A DNA stretch of 64,000 nucleotides from Cyanobacteria bacterium SIG29 (GTDB lineage: Bacteria; Cyanobacteriota; Vampirovibrionia; Gastranaerophilales; Gastranaerophilaceae), in assembly GCA_015152515.1 (NCBI GenBank), contig SUTV01000003.1, positions 124,001 through 188,000 of the forward strand, given 5' to 3'. Both the position numbers and the translations under genes were made by a program. Position 1 is the stretch's first letter; each line of letters starts with the position of its first letter. A model generated the notes under the pieces. It saw only the letters and a program-made list of their open reading frames with translations. It was not told the origin of the DNA and made no database searches. Below are positions 36,075 through 45,532 of this stretch, piece after piece.

Positions 36075-37541
36075 TTATAATACCTCCGAAAATATTTTTC
36101 TTGCTTCTTCTCTATCATCAAAATGAATTGTTTCATTCTTCAAAATTTGATAATCTTCATGTCCTTTACCTGCAATTACTATAACATCCTCTGGATTAGA
36201 AATTGATTTTAAAAATTTAATTGCAACGCCTCTATCCGCTTCAACAAAAATTCTTTGAGTATCAACTGTTTTAATTCCAGTCATAATATCAGATATAATT
36301 AATTGAGGGTCTTCACTTCTAGGATTATCAGATGTTACAACAACTTTATCTGATAATTCATCAGCTATTTTACCCATTTTAGGACGTTTTGTAGTATCTC
36401 TATCACCACCACAACCAAATAAACAAATTAATTTTGAAGTATTTGGTGTTAATTCTCTTGCTGCTTTTAGTACATTTTCAAGCCCATCAGGAGTATGCGC
36501 ATAATCAACAATTACTAATGGAGTTTTATTAACTATTTCAAATCTACCGGCAACACTCTTAGTATTTTCTAAAGCTTTTATAATAACTTTATAATCAATA
36601 CCCATTGATAAAGCACCAGCAAATGCAGCCAAAGCATTATAAACGCTAAACATACCATTCAAATGAAGATTCATTTTTTCTTTTTTACCATTAAATACAA
36701 CAGTAAGTTTTGCACCATCAACAGAAAAATCTATATCTTCTGCTTTTACATCAGCCTGATTTTTAACACCATAAGTTAAAACCTTAACATCAGATGGAAC
36801 AACATCAATAAAATCTTTTGCATATTCATCATCAGCATTTATAACAGCAAAAGCACCCTTCTTTAGATTTTCAAATAAAATGGCTTTAGCCTTAAAGTAA
36901 TTGCGCATTGTAATATGATAATCTAAATGGTCTTGAGTTAAATTTGTAAAAATAGCACCATCAAAATCACAACAACCAACTCTTTTTTGTTCTAAAGAGT
37001 GAGAACTTACTTCCATTACAACATTTTTAATATTCTCATCAATTATTAATCTTAAATCACGTTGCAACTCTGGAGGTTGAGGAGTTGTATGTTTTGCTTC
37101 TTTATATTCATCTTTACTAGATAATTTATAACCCAATGTACCAATCAACGCACATTTTTCGTCATTTTCTTCTAAAATTCTTTGCACTAAATGAGTTACA
37201 GTTGTTTTTCCATTTGTACCTGTAACACCAAATAAATTAATATTTTTAGATGGTTCATTATAAAAAGCAGAAGCAATATTTGCCATAGTTCTTTTTGTAT
37301 CATCAACTATTATTTGAGGAACATCAATAGGAAGTTCTTCTTCACAAAATAAAGCAACAGCACCTTTATCTACAGCGCCTTGTGCATATTTATGACCATC
37401 CGAAGCTTCACCTCTAATACAAATAAAAATATCACCTTTTTGTGTTGTCAAAGAATTATATGAAAGTCCACTAATTTCGACATCTTTCATATTCTTTGTT
37501 TTAAAATTATCTAAAAGTTTAACTAAATTATTTAATAACAT
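36075..37541 (-). CDS. murE: UDP-N-acetylmuramoyl-L-alanyl-D-glutamate ligase (meso-DAP-adding MurE)
   Basis: 488 residues. Mur ligase P-loop GVTGTNGKTTVTH, the EVSSHSLEQKRV motif, VVDYAHTPDGLENVL, and DNPRSEDP. The DNPR motif marks meso-diaminopimelate specificity, in line with a Gram-negative-type wall. A carbamylated lysine position is in the expected MRNYFKAKAILF segment. AAGGTGG precedes the ATG. Part of rsmH-ftsL-ftsI-murE-gpsA. Confidence 0.96.
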   Translation of the reverse strand: MLLNNLVKLLDNFKTKNMKDVEISGLSYNSLTTQKGDIFICIRGEASDGHKYAQGAVDKGAVALFCEEELPIDVPQIIVDDTKRTMANIASAFYNEPSKNINLFGVTGTNGKTTVTHLVQRILEENDEKCALIGTLGYKLSSKDEYKEAKHTTPQPPELQRDLRLIIDENIKNVVMEVSSHSLEQKRVGCCDFDGAIFTNLTQDHLDYHITMRNYFKAKAILFENLKKGAFAVINADDEYAKDFIDVVPSDVKVLTYGVKNQADVKAEDIDFSVDGAKLTVVFNGKKEKMNLHLNGMFSVYNALAAFAGALSMGIDYKVIIKALENTKSVAGRFEIVNKTPLVIVDYAHTPDGLENVLKAARELTPNTSKLICLFGCGGDRDTTKRPKMGKIADELSDKVVVTSDNPRSEDPQLIISDIMTGIKTVDTQRIFVEADRGVAIKFLKSISNPEDVIVIAGKGHEDYQILKNETIHFDDREEARKIFSEVL

Positions 37542-37559
37542 ACCCGTACCACCTTTTTT

Positions 37560-39278
37560 CTATTCTACAACATTTTTATCCGGTGGGATATTCAAAATTC
37601 TTGCAGATTGATAAGCAATTTCTTTAAAAACAGGAGCCGCAACTGTATTACCCCAAACTGGTCCACCAGCTGAAGCTGAATCGACAACAACATAAATTAA
37701 AATTTGAGGGTCACTAGCTGGTAAAAATCCAACAACAGAAGCATACAACTCATCAGAATAACCCTTTTTATTTTCCTTTGGTTTTCTTGATGTACCTGTT
37801 TTACCAGCAACAGAATATTTTTCTAAATTCATAACCGATTTAGAATTAGCAACACTTTTTGCTAAAAGTTGAGTAACAATTTTAGCTGTATCAGGACTAA
37901 TAACCTGAACTTTTTTAACCTTTTCCGCCTCTTCTTCAGGAGAATATTTAATAACATGAGGAGTTACTCTAACACCACCATTTGCAATTGCACCAACAGC
38001 ACTAACCATTTGCATAGCTGTAACAGAAGCACCATAACCATAACCCATTGTAGCGTGTCTTGATTTATCCCATTTATGAGGTTTTGGGAAAATCCCAGAA
38101 GATTCACCAGCTAAATCAATGCCAGTCTTTTTACCAATACCAAACGCTGACAATATTGAATAAAATTCCACAGGAGACATCATCAACGCAATATTTGCAC
38201 TACCAACGTTACTAGAGTGTTCTAATAAATAAACCAAACCAATCATACCTGGATTTGGATGCTTATTATAATCATAATTTTGAATGTGCCAATTACCAAT
38301 TTGCATTTTACCAGTATCTAAAACTTTAGTATTTGGTTTTATTTTGCCACTTTCAAGCCCCGCTGCAACAGTTAAAATTTTAAATGTAGAACCTGGAGGG
38401 AAAACATCAGTCAATGACCAATTTTTTAATTTTAAGGCAGATGTTTTTTTATAATTATTTGGATTATATCTAGGATAAACTGCATAGCCTAAAATTTCAC
38501 CGTTTTTAGGTGTCATAACAATAGCAGCACCACGAGAAGCTTTCTTTTGATTAATCATATTTATAAGCTCACGCTCACAAACATGTTGAATAGCAGAATC
38601 TATTGTTAAAGTAACAGTTTTTCCAACTTTTGGAGTTGCAGCAGAAACAGAATCTACACCTATTTCATAAATAATATCACCTCTAGGTGTTCGCTGAACT
38701 TGAACATTTTTTTCTACATCTTCTAACTGTTTTTTCGCAGTTAATTCAACACCAGAAGCAGTATCAGCATCAGGATTATAATACCCAATTATATGAGCAG
38801 CAAGCTCATCTTGAGGATAAACCCTTTCATTTTTCTTATCAAGACTAATTTCTCTCAAACCTAATTTTTTAATTTTTTCAGCCGTTTGTCTATCAACATC
38901 TTTTTTCAATAAAATAACAGTAGAACCACGATTAATAGCATTTACAATTGTTTTTTTATCAACCCCAATATATGGAGATAAAATTTCTGCAAGTTCTTCT
39001 GGAGTATGGTCAAAATATTCTCTATGCGCATATAAATTATAAGATGTTTGGTCAACCGCTAAACGAACACCATTTCTATCAACAATTTGACCACGCATTA
39101 TAAAGCTTTTACTGTATCTTTGATTTTTAGCCTTTGCTTTATAATGACGAATATCTACGATTTGAAGTAAAAATAAATAACAAATTACAGCAGCAAAAAC
39201 AAGTAATATTAAAGCGTGAGCCCACTTTATACGTTTTTCAATTTGCTTTATTGTTTCATTTTCACTTTTTCGACTCAT
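37560..39278 (-). CDS. ftsI: Class B penicillin-binding protein (FtsI/PBP3 type)
   Basis: 572 residues. N-terminal membrane helix about 20-40, a dimerisation region with RGQIVDRNGVRLA, and a transpeptidase with PPGSTFK (catalytic Ser), HSSNVGS (SxN) and AGKTGTSRK (KTG). Position between an FtsL-like gene and murE supports the septal FtsI role. SD-like AGGGAATTTT. No PASTA domains. Confidence 0.95.
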   Translation of the reverse strand: MSRKSENETIKQIEKRIKWAHALILLVFAAVICYLFLLQIVDIRHYKAKAKNQRYSKSFIMRGQIVDRNGVRLAVDQTSYNLYAHREYFDHTPEELAEILSPYIGVDKKTIVNAINRGSTVILLKKDVDRQTAEKIKKLGLREISLDKKNERVYPQDELAAHIIGYYNPDADTASGVELTAKKQLEDVEKNVQVQRTPRGDIIYEIGVDSVSAATPKVGKTVTLTIDSAIQHVCERELINMINQKKASRGAAIVMTPKNGEILGYAVYPRYNPNNYKKTSALKLKNWSLTDVFPPGSTFKILTVAAGLESGKIKPNTKVLDTGKMQIGNWHIQNYDYNKHPNPGMIGLVYLLEHSSNVGSANIALMMSPVEFYSILSAFGIGKKTGIDLAGESSGIFPKPHKWDKSRHATMGYGYGASVTAMQMVSAVGAIANGGVRVTPHVIKYSPEEEAEKVKKVQVISPDTAKIVTQLLAKSVANSKSVMNLEKYSVAGKTGTSRKPKENKKGYSDELYASVVGFLPASDPQILIYVVVDSASAGGPVWGNTVAAPVFKEIAYQSARILNIPPDKNVVE

Positions 39279-39340
39279 ACCAAAATTCCCTATCTAAAAG
39301 GTATCACAAAATAAAGCAAAGAAAAAATAATTAACTAAAA

Positions 39341-39787
39341 TTAATAACCAATAGTCCAATTATAATTAACAGGAATTGGTTGATTTTTATGAACTTCCAC
39401 ATCACTAACAGCAGGAATTTCCATAACTTTCTTTGCAATATCTAAAGCAGAATTATCAGCGATAATTGAATCAACTCTATTAAAAGAATGCATATTATCT
39501 AACTTGTTTTGAAGCTCAATATTTTCATTTGTCAAAGCAACAATTTCTCTACCAAGAGAATTCATATGTTTTTCTTTATCAGAAACAAAATAATAACTAA
39601 CCAAAGATAAAACAACTAAGCATAATAAAACAGAGCTTAAAAATTTATTGATTTTTTCATTATTAGAAGTTCTAGAAAAATGTTTTGGGAAGTGTCCATA
39701 AATCACAGGACTAGCAACAGGACTAGCATTAACTTGCTGCCCGTACATATATGTTGTATCAACATATCTAATTGAACTTCTGCTCAA
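39341..39787 (-). CDS. FtsL-like single-pass division protein (by position and topology)
   Basis: 148 residues: a cytoplasmic N-terminus of about 45, one membrane helix (FLSSVLLCLVVLSLVSYYFV), then a short coiled coil (SLGREIVALTNENIELQNKLDN) and a periplasmic tail. Size, topology and location between rsmH and ftsI match FtsL, but the sequence is too variable for a direct match. It starts with TTG, supported by GGGGAGATAAAG directly before it. Confidence 0.7.
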   Translation of the reverse strand: MSRSSIRYVDTTYMYGQQVNASPVASPVIYGHFPKHFSRTSNNEKINKFLSSVLLCLVVLSLVSYYFVSDKEKHMNSLGREIVALTNENIELQNKLDNMHSFNRVDSIIADNSALDIAKKVMEIPAVSDVEVHKNQPIPVNYNWTIGY

Positions 39788-39806
39788 CTTTATCTCCCCT
39801 GAATGA

Positions 39807-40736
39807 CTATTTGTTTATTCTTTTAGCAATTCTCAATTTTGCCGACCTAGACGGTGGATTAACCTTAACTTCTTCCTCACTTGCAACATATGGTTTCTTG
39901 TTAATTAGTTCAAGCAATGGCTCGTTATAATCAAACACACCCTGTTCCCCAACCCATTCCCTTGAATAGTGTTTAAAAAATTGTTTAACTATTCTATCTT
40001 CCAAGGAATGGAATGTTACTATAGATAGTATAGCATTATTACCCAATAATGTAAGCACATCATTTAATGTATTTTTTATATTGTCAAGTTCGTGATTTAC
40101 TTCAATTCTAATTGCTTGAAAAACTCTTGTTGCAGGATGAATTTTAGATTTAATTCTAGGAGTAGCTTCAAATATAATATTTACAAGGTCTTTAGTCGTT
40201 TCTATCTTATTTGTTCTTCTAACCTCAACAATTTTTTTTGCAATCCTCTTAGAAAAGCGTTCTTCCCCATATTCACTGAATATACGAACCAATTCATCTT
40301 CTTTATAATCATTAACTACATCATAAGCAGAGAAACTAGCCGATTGATTAAATCTCATGTCTAATTTTGACTCACTTAAAAAGCTGAAACCTCTTTCTTT
40401 TGAGGTTAATTGAGGCACAGATGCGCCCAAATCAAATACAACACCACCAGTTATTTCTTTTATATTATTTTCTGCTAAATATTTCTTAATGTTTGTATAA
40501 GAATCGTTTACAATCGTTAAGTTTTCGTAATCTTTTAGCCTTTCAGAAGAAGCATTAATTGCGGCAATATCCACATCAAAGGAAATTAATTTGCCTGTTT
40601 TACCAATTTTTTGCAAAATCAGTTCACTATAACCACCGCCACCAAGTGTAGCGTCGATATACAATTTCCCCTCTTCGCATTGAAGCCCATCAACAGCTTC
40701 TCTTGCCATTACAGGATAATGTTTAAATTCCTGCAT
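39807..40736 (-). CDS. rsmH: 16S rRNA (cytosine1402-N4)-methyltransferase
   Basis: 309 residues from the ATG at 40736, with GAGGGGATTATC just before it; an in-frame TTG at 40757 is less likely. SAM-binding DATLGGGGYSELIL, GVVFDLGASVPQLTSKERGFSF, LDMRF, RVFQAIRIEVNHELD and SFHSLEDRIVKQFF are diagnostic of RsmH/MraW. First gene of the division/wall cluster. Confidence 0.97.
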   Translation of the reverse strand: MQEFKHYPVMAREAVDGLQCEEGKLYIDATLGGGGYSELILQKIGKTGKLISFDVDIAAINASSERLKDYENLTIVNDSYTNIKKYLAENNIKEITGGVVFDLGASVPQLTSKERGFSFLSESKLDMRFNQSASFSAYDVVNDYKEDELVRIFSEYGEERFSKRIAKKIVEVRRTNKIETTKDLVNIIFEATPRIKSKIHPATRVFQAIRIEVNHELDNIKNTLNDVLTLLGNNAILSIVTFHSLEDRIVKQFFKHYSREWVGEQGVFDYNEPLLELINKKPYVASEEEVKVNPPSRSAKLRIAKRINK

Positions 40737-40791
40737 GATAATCCCCTCTTTTAGCAAATCATATCATGAGCATATTTATTTGCATATAAAA

Positions 40792-40815
40792 AGCTCAGAT
40801 TAATTAATCTGAGCT
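40792..40815 (-). terminator. prfA terminator (24-base perfect palindrome)
   Basis: Arms AGCTCAGATTAA and TTAATCTGAGCT; on the minus strand followed by TTTTTAT. It overlaps the prfA stop codon (40800-40802). Confidence 0.85.
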
Positions 40816-41882
40816 AATTTTTCAAGTTTTAATTTTTGGTCATGTGTCATCAATAGACTTAATAAATCATCTAAATCACCATCAATAACAGTCCAAACAT
40901 TCAAGTTTTGACCAATTCTATGGTCTGTTAAGCGACCTTGTGGAAAGTTATATGTTCTAATACGTTCACTTCTATCCCCAGTACCAACTTGAGAACGTCT
41001 TAAATCAGTAACTTCCTTCATTTGTTTTTGAACTTCAATATCATAAAGTTTTGCTTTTAAGATTTGCAAAGCTCTTTCTTTATTTTGAAGTTGAGAACGT
41101 TCTTCTGTACAGAAAATCATAATACCTGTTGGTTTATGGAAAACACGAGCAGCAGTTTCAACCTTGTTTACGTTTTGACCACCTGCGCCACCACTTCTAG
41201 CTGTAGATATTTCAATATCATTCATATTTAATTCAACTTCAACATCATCAACTTCTGGCATAACTGCAACTGTAGCAGTTGAAGTATGAACTCTACCTTG
41301 AGATTCTGTAGCAGGAACTCTTTGAACTCTGTGAACACCAGATTCATATTTTAATTTTGAATAAATGCTATCACCTTTAATTGAAATAATAACTTCTGAT
41401 ACGCCACCAGCTTCACAATCAGTTTTTGATAAAACTTGTGTTTGCCAACCTTGTTTATCCGCATATCTCAAATACATTCTCATAAGGTCACCAGCAAAAA
41501 TGTTTGCTTCATCACCACCTGCGCTACCACGAATTTCAAGCATAATATCTTTATCATCCATTGGGTCACGAGGAAGTAAAAGCACTTTCATTTTTTCTTT
41601 TAATTCTTCCATTTTTACTTCATTTTCAGCAATTTCACTACGAAGAAATTCTCTCATAGATTCATCTGTTTCACCTTTTAAAAGTTCTTCGCCATCTTTA
41701 ACAGCAGCATCTGCTTCTTTCCAAGCGTGATATGTTTCAACTGTTTCTTCCATTGCTTTTCTTTGTTTAGAAAGAGCTTTAAATCTATTATAATCTTGAA
41801 TAACTTCAGGATCAGATAATAACTGACCTAACTCTACATATTTGCTTTCAATTTGCAAAATTTTATCTATCATATCTTTCAT
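40800..41882 (-). CDS. prfA: Peptide chain release factor 1
   Basis: 360 residues. The GGQ loop appears in [17 protein letters not shown], and the codon-recognition region contains [12 protein letters not shown], the RF1 (PxT) type that reads UAA/UAG. Length is normal. The Shine-Dalgarno AAAGGAAATTAATT lies within the 3' end of thyX, indicating co-transcription. Its methyltransferase prmC is separate at 61180-62022. Confidence 0.96.
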   Translation of the reverse strand: MKDMIDKILQIESKYVELGQLLSDPEVIQDYNRFKALSKQRKAMEETVETYHAWKEADAAVKDGEELLKGETDESMREFLRSEIAENEVKMEELKEKMKVLLLPRDPMDDKDIMLEIRGSAGGDEANIFAGDLMRMYLRYADKQGWQTQVLSKTDCEAGGVSEVIISIKGDSIYSKLKYESGVHRVQRVPATESQGRVHTSTATVAVMPEVDDVEVELNMNDIEISTARSGGAGGQNVNKVETAARVFHKPTGIMIFCTEERSQLQNKERALQILKAKLYDIEVQKQMKEVTDLRRSQVGTGDRSERIRTYNFPQGRLTDHRIGQNLNVWTVIDGDLDDLLSLLMTHDQKLKLEKLAQIN

Positions 41883-41884
41883 AA

Positions 41885-42586
41885 TTAATTTCCTTTAACA
41901 GGCATTCTGCCACAAGATTTATCTTCATCACAGAAGCCAAATCTTTCACATTTTGGAACCAAATAGTCTTTTAACCAAGGTTCTTCTTTAATTATTTCGT
42001 CACACATTCTTTTTACAAGAATTCTTATTTCTTTTTGAGCTCTTGTGCACAATCTTAGATTAGCCAAATGAATCATTTCTCTTAAATTCAAACTAGCAAC
42101 CATTGAAGTTGAACAAGCATTAGGTAAAACAGCGCGAGCATCTTCAGCAGGAATACCGGCTTCTGTTAATTCTAAATAAAATTCAGAAATTTTACCCATA
42201 AACTCATCAAATTTTTTATTTAATTCTTCATTTTTCTGAATTGTATCAGGAGTTAAATAATCAAATTGTCCTTTCTCTTTAACATATCTTTGAGATTTTT
42301 GAGAAAAAGACATATGTCTATGTCTAACAAGTTGATGAGAGCATGCTCTTGAAATATTACTAATAGCGAAACTAATTTGAATATGTTCAATAGTTGAATA
42401 ATGACCAGATGAAATAACCCTTGAAATAAGTTTAAGCATTTTTTCTTCATCTTGAGCATTATCGCAATCATAAATATTTAACGGAGAATCTGCACTATAA
42501 CAAGTTCTACAAGCCGTATAAATCGTTTTAAGCATGTTTTCTGGTTTAGAAATCAATCTAACTTGTGCAAATTTTTCTTCCGTCAT
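41885..42586 (-). CDS. thyX: Flavin-dependent thymidylate synthase
   Basis: 233 residues. The ThyX signature RHR-x7-S is present ([11 protein letters not shown]), plus [23 protein letters not shown] and [22 protein letters not shown]. It makes dTMP with FAD and methylene-folate. AGGAGG precedes the ATG. It lies between rpmE and prfA, which are adjacent in many bacteria. Confidence 0.96.
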   Translation of the reverse strand: MTEEKFAQVRLISKPENMLKTIYTACRTCYSADSPLNIYDCDNAQDEEKMLKLISRVISSGHYSTIEHIQISFAISNISRACSHQLVRHRHMSFSQKSQRYVKEKGQFDYLTPDTIQKNEELNKKFDEFMGKISEFYLELTEAGIPAEDARAVLPNACSTSMVASLNLREMIHLANLRLCTRAQKEIRILVKRMCDEIIKEEPWLKDYLVPKCERFGFCDEDKSCGRMPVKGN

Positions 42587-42610
42587 ATTTTCCTCCTATA
42601 TACGCAAAAA

Positions 42611-42629
42611 ACCCACTTATTAAGCGGGT
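42611..42629 (-). terminator. Second hairpin in the rpmE-thyX gap
   Basis: ACCCACTTA / TAAGCGGGT arms (one G-T wobble on the minus strand) followed on the minus strand by a run of T. In tandem with the stronger hairpin at 42639; its T run ends about 20 bases before thyX. Confidence 0.6.
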
Positions 42630-42638
42630 ATTAAAAAA

Positions 42639-42664
42639 GCAGTGCTTTCATAGAAAAGCACTGC
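42639..42664 (-). terminator. rpmE terminator
   Basis: GCAGTGCTTT / AAAGCACTGC 10-bp perfect stem; on the minus strand followed by TTTTTT. Confidence 0.85.
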
Positions 42665-42671
42665 AAATAAG

Positions 42672-42872
42672 CTATTTTTGTTGATATCTTTTTTTGAATT
42701 TTTCAATTCTACCTTCAGTATCAACGATTTTTTGGTTGCCTGTATAGAATGGGTGACAATTGTTACAAATTTCAACTGTTAAGTTATCAACAACTGAACC
42801 TGTTTCAATTTCATTACCACATACGCATTTTATAACTGTTTTTTTGTAATCTGGATGTATGTCTTTTTTCAT
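42672..42872 (-). CDS. rpmE: 50S ribosomal protein L31 (zinc-binding type)
   Basis: 66 residues. [11 protein letters not shown] start, CVCGN and [13 protein letters not shown]; cysteines C16, C18, C37 and C40 in the zinc-binding (C+) pattern. HPFYTG is the L31 signature. An upstream GGTATTTAAA serves as ribosome site. It ends in a strong terminator. Confidence 0.97.
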   Translation of the reverse strand: MKKDIHPDYKKTVIKCVCGNEIETGSVVDNLTVEICNNCHPFYTGNQKIVDTEGRIEKFKKRYQQK

Positions 42873-43046
42873 TTTAAATACCTCTATATATTATTTTCTT
42901 TGCTATAGAATTATAAACAGCTAAAAAATATATATCAAGTAGATTTTCTTCAAATGCAAATTTTGTAAAATATTTTAATATAATAGATGGATTGAAATTA
43001 TAAAATTGTGGTATTATATTAATATGTGGAAGTGTATAAATACAAG

Positions 43047-43058
43047 TCACATATGTGA
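43047..43058. promoter_or_regulatory. 12-base palindrome in the pseudopilin leader
   Basis: TCACATATGTGA, perfect dyad, 16 bases before the ATG at 43075. Could be a regulator site or part of an mRNA hairpin near the ribosome site (ATAAGGA). The bound factor is unknown. Confidence 0.35.
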
Positions 43059-43074
43059 GTATAAGGATTAATAA

Positions 43075-43722
43075 ATGAAAAAAGCATTTACTCTTTCAGA
43101 AGCTCTGGTAACGTTAGCTATTTTAGGTGTTTTGGCAGCTATACTAATTCCGGTTTTAGATAATGTAAGACCAGACAAAGATAAAATTACATACAAAAAA
43201 GCATTGTACAGTTTGCAAGGTGCTGTTTCTAACGCGATGGACAGTACTGAATATGCTATGGCAAACAATTCAGCAGCATTTTGGAAAGATACAGCATTCC
43301 AAGAAGGTGGTTATGTTGGTGCACACGCTTTTTGCCAAGCAGTAGCAAGTTCATTAAACACCGCTGGCAAAGTAAACTGTCAAACATCAGGTTATGACAA
43401 CTGCAAAAATTCTAGTGCAAGTTGTTATGACAGCCCTAACTTTGTAACAACAGATGGTATTCGTTTCTGGGGTCTTGAAGGCTATAACTGGAACGAAGAT
43501 GGCACTGGTGGTAACGCACGTGTAGTTTATGTTGACCGTGCTATTGGAACAAGTGAACTAAAAGCCGTTCAAAGAACTAGAGAAAAAACTGGCGATGATG
43601 TTTATGGTATGAAAATCAGAATATGGCACGATGGTAAAGTTGATACCGGTGATAGTGCAAAATATGATTTTGAAAATGAACTTATCGAAAACTCGTTGCA
43701 AGTTACTCAAAATAAATACTAA
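43075..43722 (+). CDS. Type IV pilin-like protein / pseudopilin
   Basis: 215 residues. MKKAFTLSEALVTLAILGVLAAILIP is a class III prepilin start (cleavage before F5, Glu at +5; here the residue before the cut is Ala rather than Gly). The globular part has four cysteines (FCQA, VNCQTSGYDNCKNSSASCY), likely disulfide-bonded, and GIRFWGLEGYNW, a pattern similar to G-type pseudopilins. ATAAGGA lies 7 bases before the ATG. Monocistronic, with its own terminator. Confidence 0.85.
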   Translation: MKKAFTLSEALVTLAILGVLAAILIPVLDNVRPDKDKITYKKALYSLQGAVSNAMDSTEYAMANNSAAFWKDTAFQEGGYVGAHAFCQAVASSLNTAGKVNCQTSGYDNCKNSSASCYDSPNFVTTDGIRFWGLEGYNWNEDGTGGNARVVYVDRAIGTSELKAVQRTREKTGDDVYGMKIRIWHDGKVDTGDSAKYDFENELIENSLQVTQNKY

Positions 43723-43726
43723 TTTT

Positions 43727-43754
43727 AAAAGAACCGACATAAGTCGGTTCTTTT
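43727..43754 (+). terminator. Pseudopilin terminator
   Basis: AAAAGAACCGAC / GTCGGTTCTTTT perfect 12-bp stem, ATAA loop, followed by T. A TATAAT box for the next gene begins at 43759. Confidence 0.9.
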
Positions 43755-43791
43755 TTGATATAATAATTTTATTAGATATTAGGAGAAAAGT

Positions 43792-44601
43792 ATGAGCGAA
43801 AAAATACAAGCACAAATTGGTATTCTTGGCGGAAGTGGATTTTATAGTTTTTTTGAAGAAGCAGGTACTCCTTTTGAAGAAGTAGTCATTGACACTCCTT
43901 ATGGACAACCTTCAGACCCAATTACTATTGGTGAACTTTATGGTAAAAAAGTAGCTTTTATACCAAGACACGGAAGAGACCACAGATTTTTACCTCATAC
44001 AGTTAATTATAGAGCTAATGTTTGGGCATTAAAATCACTAGGTTGTACAAGAGTTATTTCACCTTGTGCTGCAGGTAGCTTACAAACCCATGTTAAACCG
44101 GGTGATTTTGTAGTTTGCGATCAATTTGTTGATTGGACTGACGGAAGAAAAAACACCTTCTTTGAAGGACCTATTTGCGTTCACCCTAGCGCTGCTGATC
44201 CATACTGTCCAGAACTTAGAAAAATTGCAATCGAACAAGCTAAAAAATTAGGAATTAATGTTCACGAAAAAGGAACTGTTGTTGTAATTAACGGACCAAG
44301 ATTTTCAACAAAAGCTGAATCAAAATTTTTCACCAATCAAGGTTGGGAAGTAATAAATATGAGCCAATATCCTGAAGTTCATTTAGTACATGAACTTGAT
44401 ATGTGTCCAATTACAATTGCCCTAATTACAGATTATGATGCTGGACTAGTAGGGGATGTTCCACCAGTAACGCACCAGGAAGTTATGCAAGTATTTAAAT
44501 CAAATATTGCAAATCTTAAAAAATTATTAGTTGCAATTATAGAAAACATTCCAGATGAAAGAAATAACTGTGAATGTCATAATATTTCACATACTTCATA
44601 A
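43792..44601 (+). CDS. mtnP: S-methyl-5'-thioadenosine / purine nucleoside phosphorylase (MTAP type)
   Basis: 269 residues. GILGGSGFY phosphate loop, RHGRDHRFLPHTVNYRANVWALK, CAAGSLQ, VINGPRFSTKAE and NMSQYPE for base/ribose recognition; TDYDAGL follows. This is the trimeric MTAP/PNP family; NMSQYPE-type sequences occur in MTA, methylthioinosine and hypoxanthine-acting members, so substrate is not certain. AGGAGAAAAGT precedes the ATG. A TATAAT promoter (43759-43764) sits between this gene and the preceding terminator. Confidence 0.88.
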   Translation: MSEKIQAQIGILGGSGFYSFFEEAGTPFEEVVIDTPYGQPSDPITIGELYGKKVAFIPRHGRDHRFLPHTVNYRANVWALKSLGCTRVISPCAAGSLQTHVKPGDFVVCDQFVDWTDGRKNTFFEGPICVHPSAADPYCPELRKIAIEQAKKLGINVHEKGTVVVINGPRFSTKAESKFFTNQGWEVINMSQYPEVHLVHELDMCPITIALITDYDAGLVGDVPPVTHQEVMQVFKSNIANLKKLLVAIIENIPDERNNCECHNISHTS

Positions 44602-44612
44602 AAGGATTTAAT

Positions 44613-44876
44613 ATGCTATCACTATTAGTATCTTGTTTTTTTAGAGCGATATATTTAATAATACTTATTGTAGTTTTACTTAGTTGGGTGCCAATTTTTG
44701 ACATTAGAAAAGAACCAATAGCAACTTTAGTAAAAATCTATATGACAATTATGGCTCCTTTTAAAGCAATTATTCCACCAATAGGAATGATTGATATTTC
44801 ACCAATCGTAGCTTTTATATTATTACAAATTGCAGAACAAATTATAGTTAGAGCATTATCATCTTTCGGGTTATAA
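44613..44876 (+). CDS. YggT family membrane protein
   Basis: 87 residues, two membrane helices (about 3-25 and 60-83) separated by a short loop with VKIYMTIMAPFKAIIPP, the YggT signature. Small inner-membrane protein; homologues near division genes are linked to septum/thylakoid organisation in cyanobacteria. AAAGGATTTAAT site. Probably an operon with the phosphorylase gene. Confidence 0.88.
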   Translation: MLSLLVSCFFRAIYLIILIVVLLSWVPIFDIRKEPIATLVKIYMTIMAPFKAIIPPIGMIDISPIVAFILLQIAEQIIVRALSSFGL

Positions 44877-44878
44877 AA

Positions 44879-45532
44879 TTAGCCCATAATCAACCATAAA
44901 GCTTTTCGGCATCCTTTCGCAATAATAAGTGCAAGGATGCCAAATACTATATCATAAAGTATTTTGGACAATGATTGATAATAAATCCAATTAGAAACAA
45001 AATAAATTGAATCATGTCTAAACAAAGCGATTATTGCCATATAGAAAATACCAATAACATGCACTATTAAAACTGCAAGCAAAACTGCCTTAATTAAATT
45101 TATTATAGTATTTCCGCGTTTTAGCTCGCCAGCAGCCAATATTACCGCAAAAATATAAGCAAAAATATAACCAAAATTATATTGGAAAACATATGATAAT
45201 CCCCCACCCAAAGCAAAGATTGGGAAATATGGAGTCAATCCCAAGAAAATATATATTAATACAGCCAATAATCCCCAACATTCACCTAATAAACCTGCTA
45301 CAAATAATAAAACAGGAATTTGAGGGATATATTCAAACTTCAAATAATTACCAAGCCCAGTATCAGAAGGTAAATTCAAATTAATTTTTATTTGTGTAAA
45401 AGTTGCAATAATCAATAAAACAACGCAAAAAATCACAAGAGCAAGTGTTCCCAAACAAAACCTTATTCTTCCATTCTCACTATGAAATTTTTTTATACCA
45501 GCTCTTAGGCGTTTATTCATCATAACAAACAT
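44879..45532 (-). CDS. bioY: BioY-like biotin transporter S component
   Basis: 217 residues, about six hydrophobic helices. PQIPVLLFVAGLLGECWGLLAVLIYIFLGL followed by PIFALGGGLSYVFQYNFGYIFAYIFAV follows the BioY pattern (a conserved Gly-rich loop between helices). An energy-coupling module is not present nearby. Start choice is ambiguous: ATG codons at 45532, 45523 and 45520 all lie inside the end of rimI (overlap up to 20 bases). Confidence 0.78.
   Translation of the reverse strand: MFVMMNKRLRAGIKKFHSENGRIRFCLGTLALVIFCVVLLIIATFTQIKINLNLPSDTGLGNYLKFEYIPQIPVLLFVAGLLGECWGLLAVLIYIFLGLTPYFPIFALGGGLSYVFQYNFGYIFAYIFAVILAAGELKRGNTIINLIKAVLLAVLIVHVIGIFYMAIIALFRHDSIYFVSNWIYYQSLSKILYDIVFGILALIIAKGCRKALWLIMG

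Noticed and set aside
35356-36126. Long plus-strand frame (256 codons)
   Set aside because: Lies opposite gpsA, whose motifs are complete; composition is that of a reverse reading.
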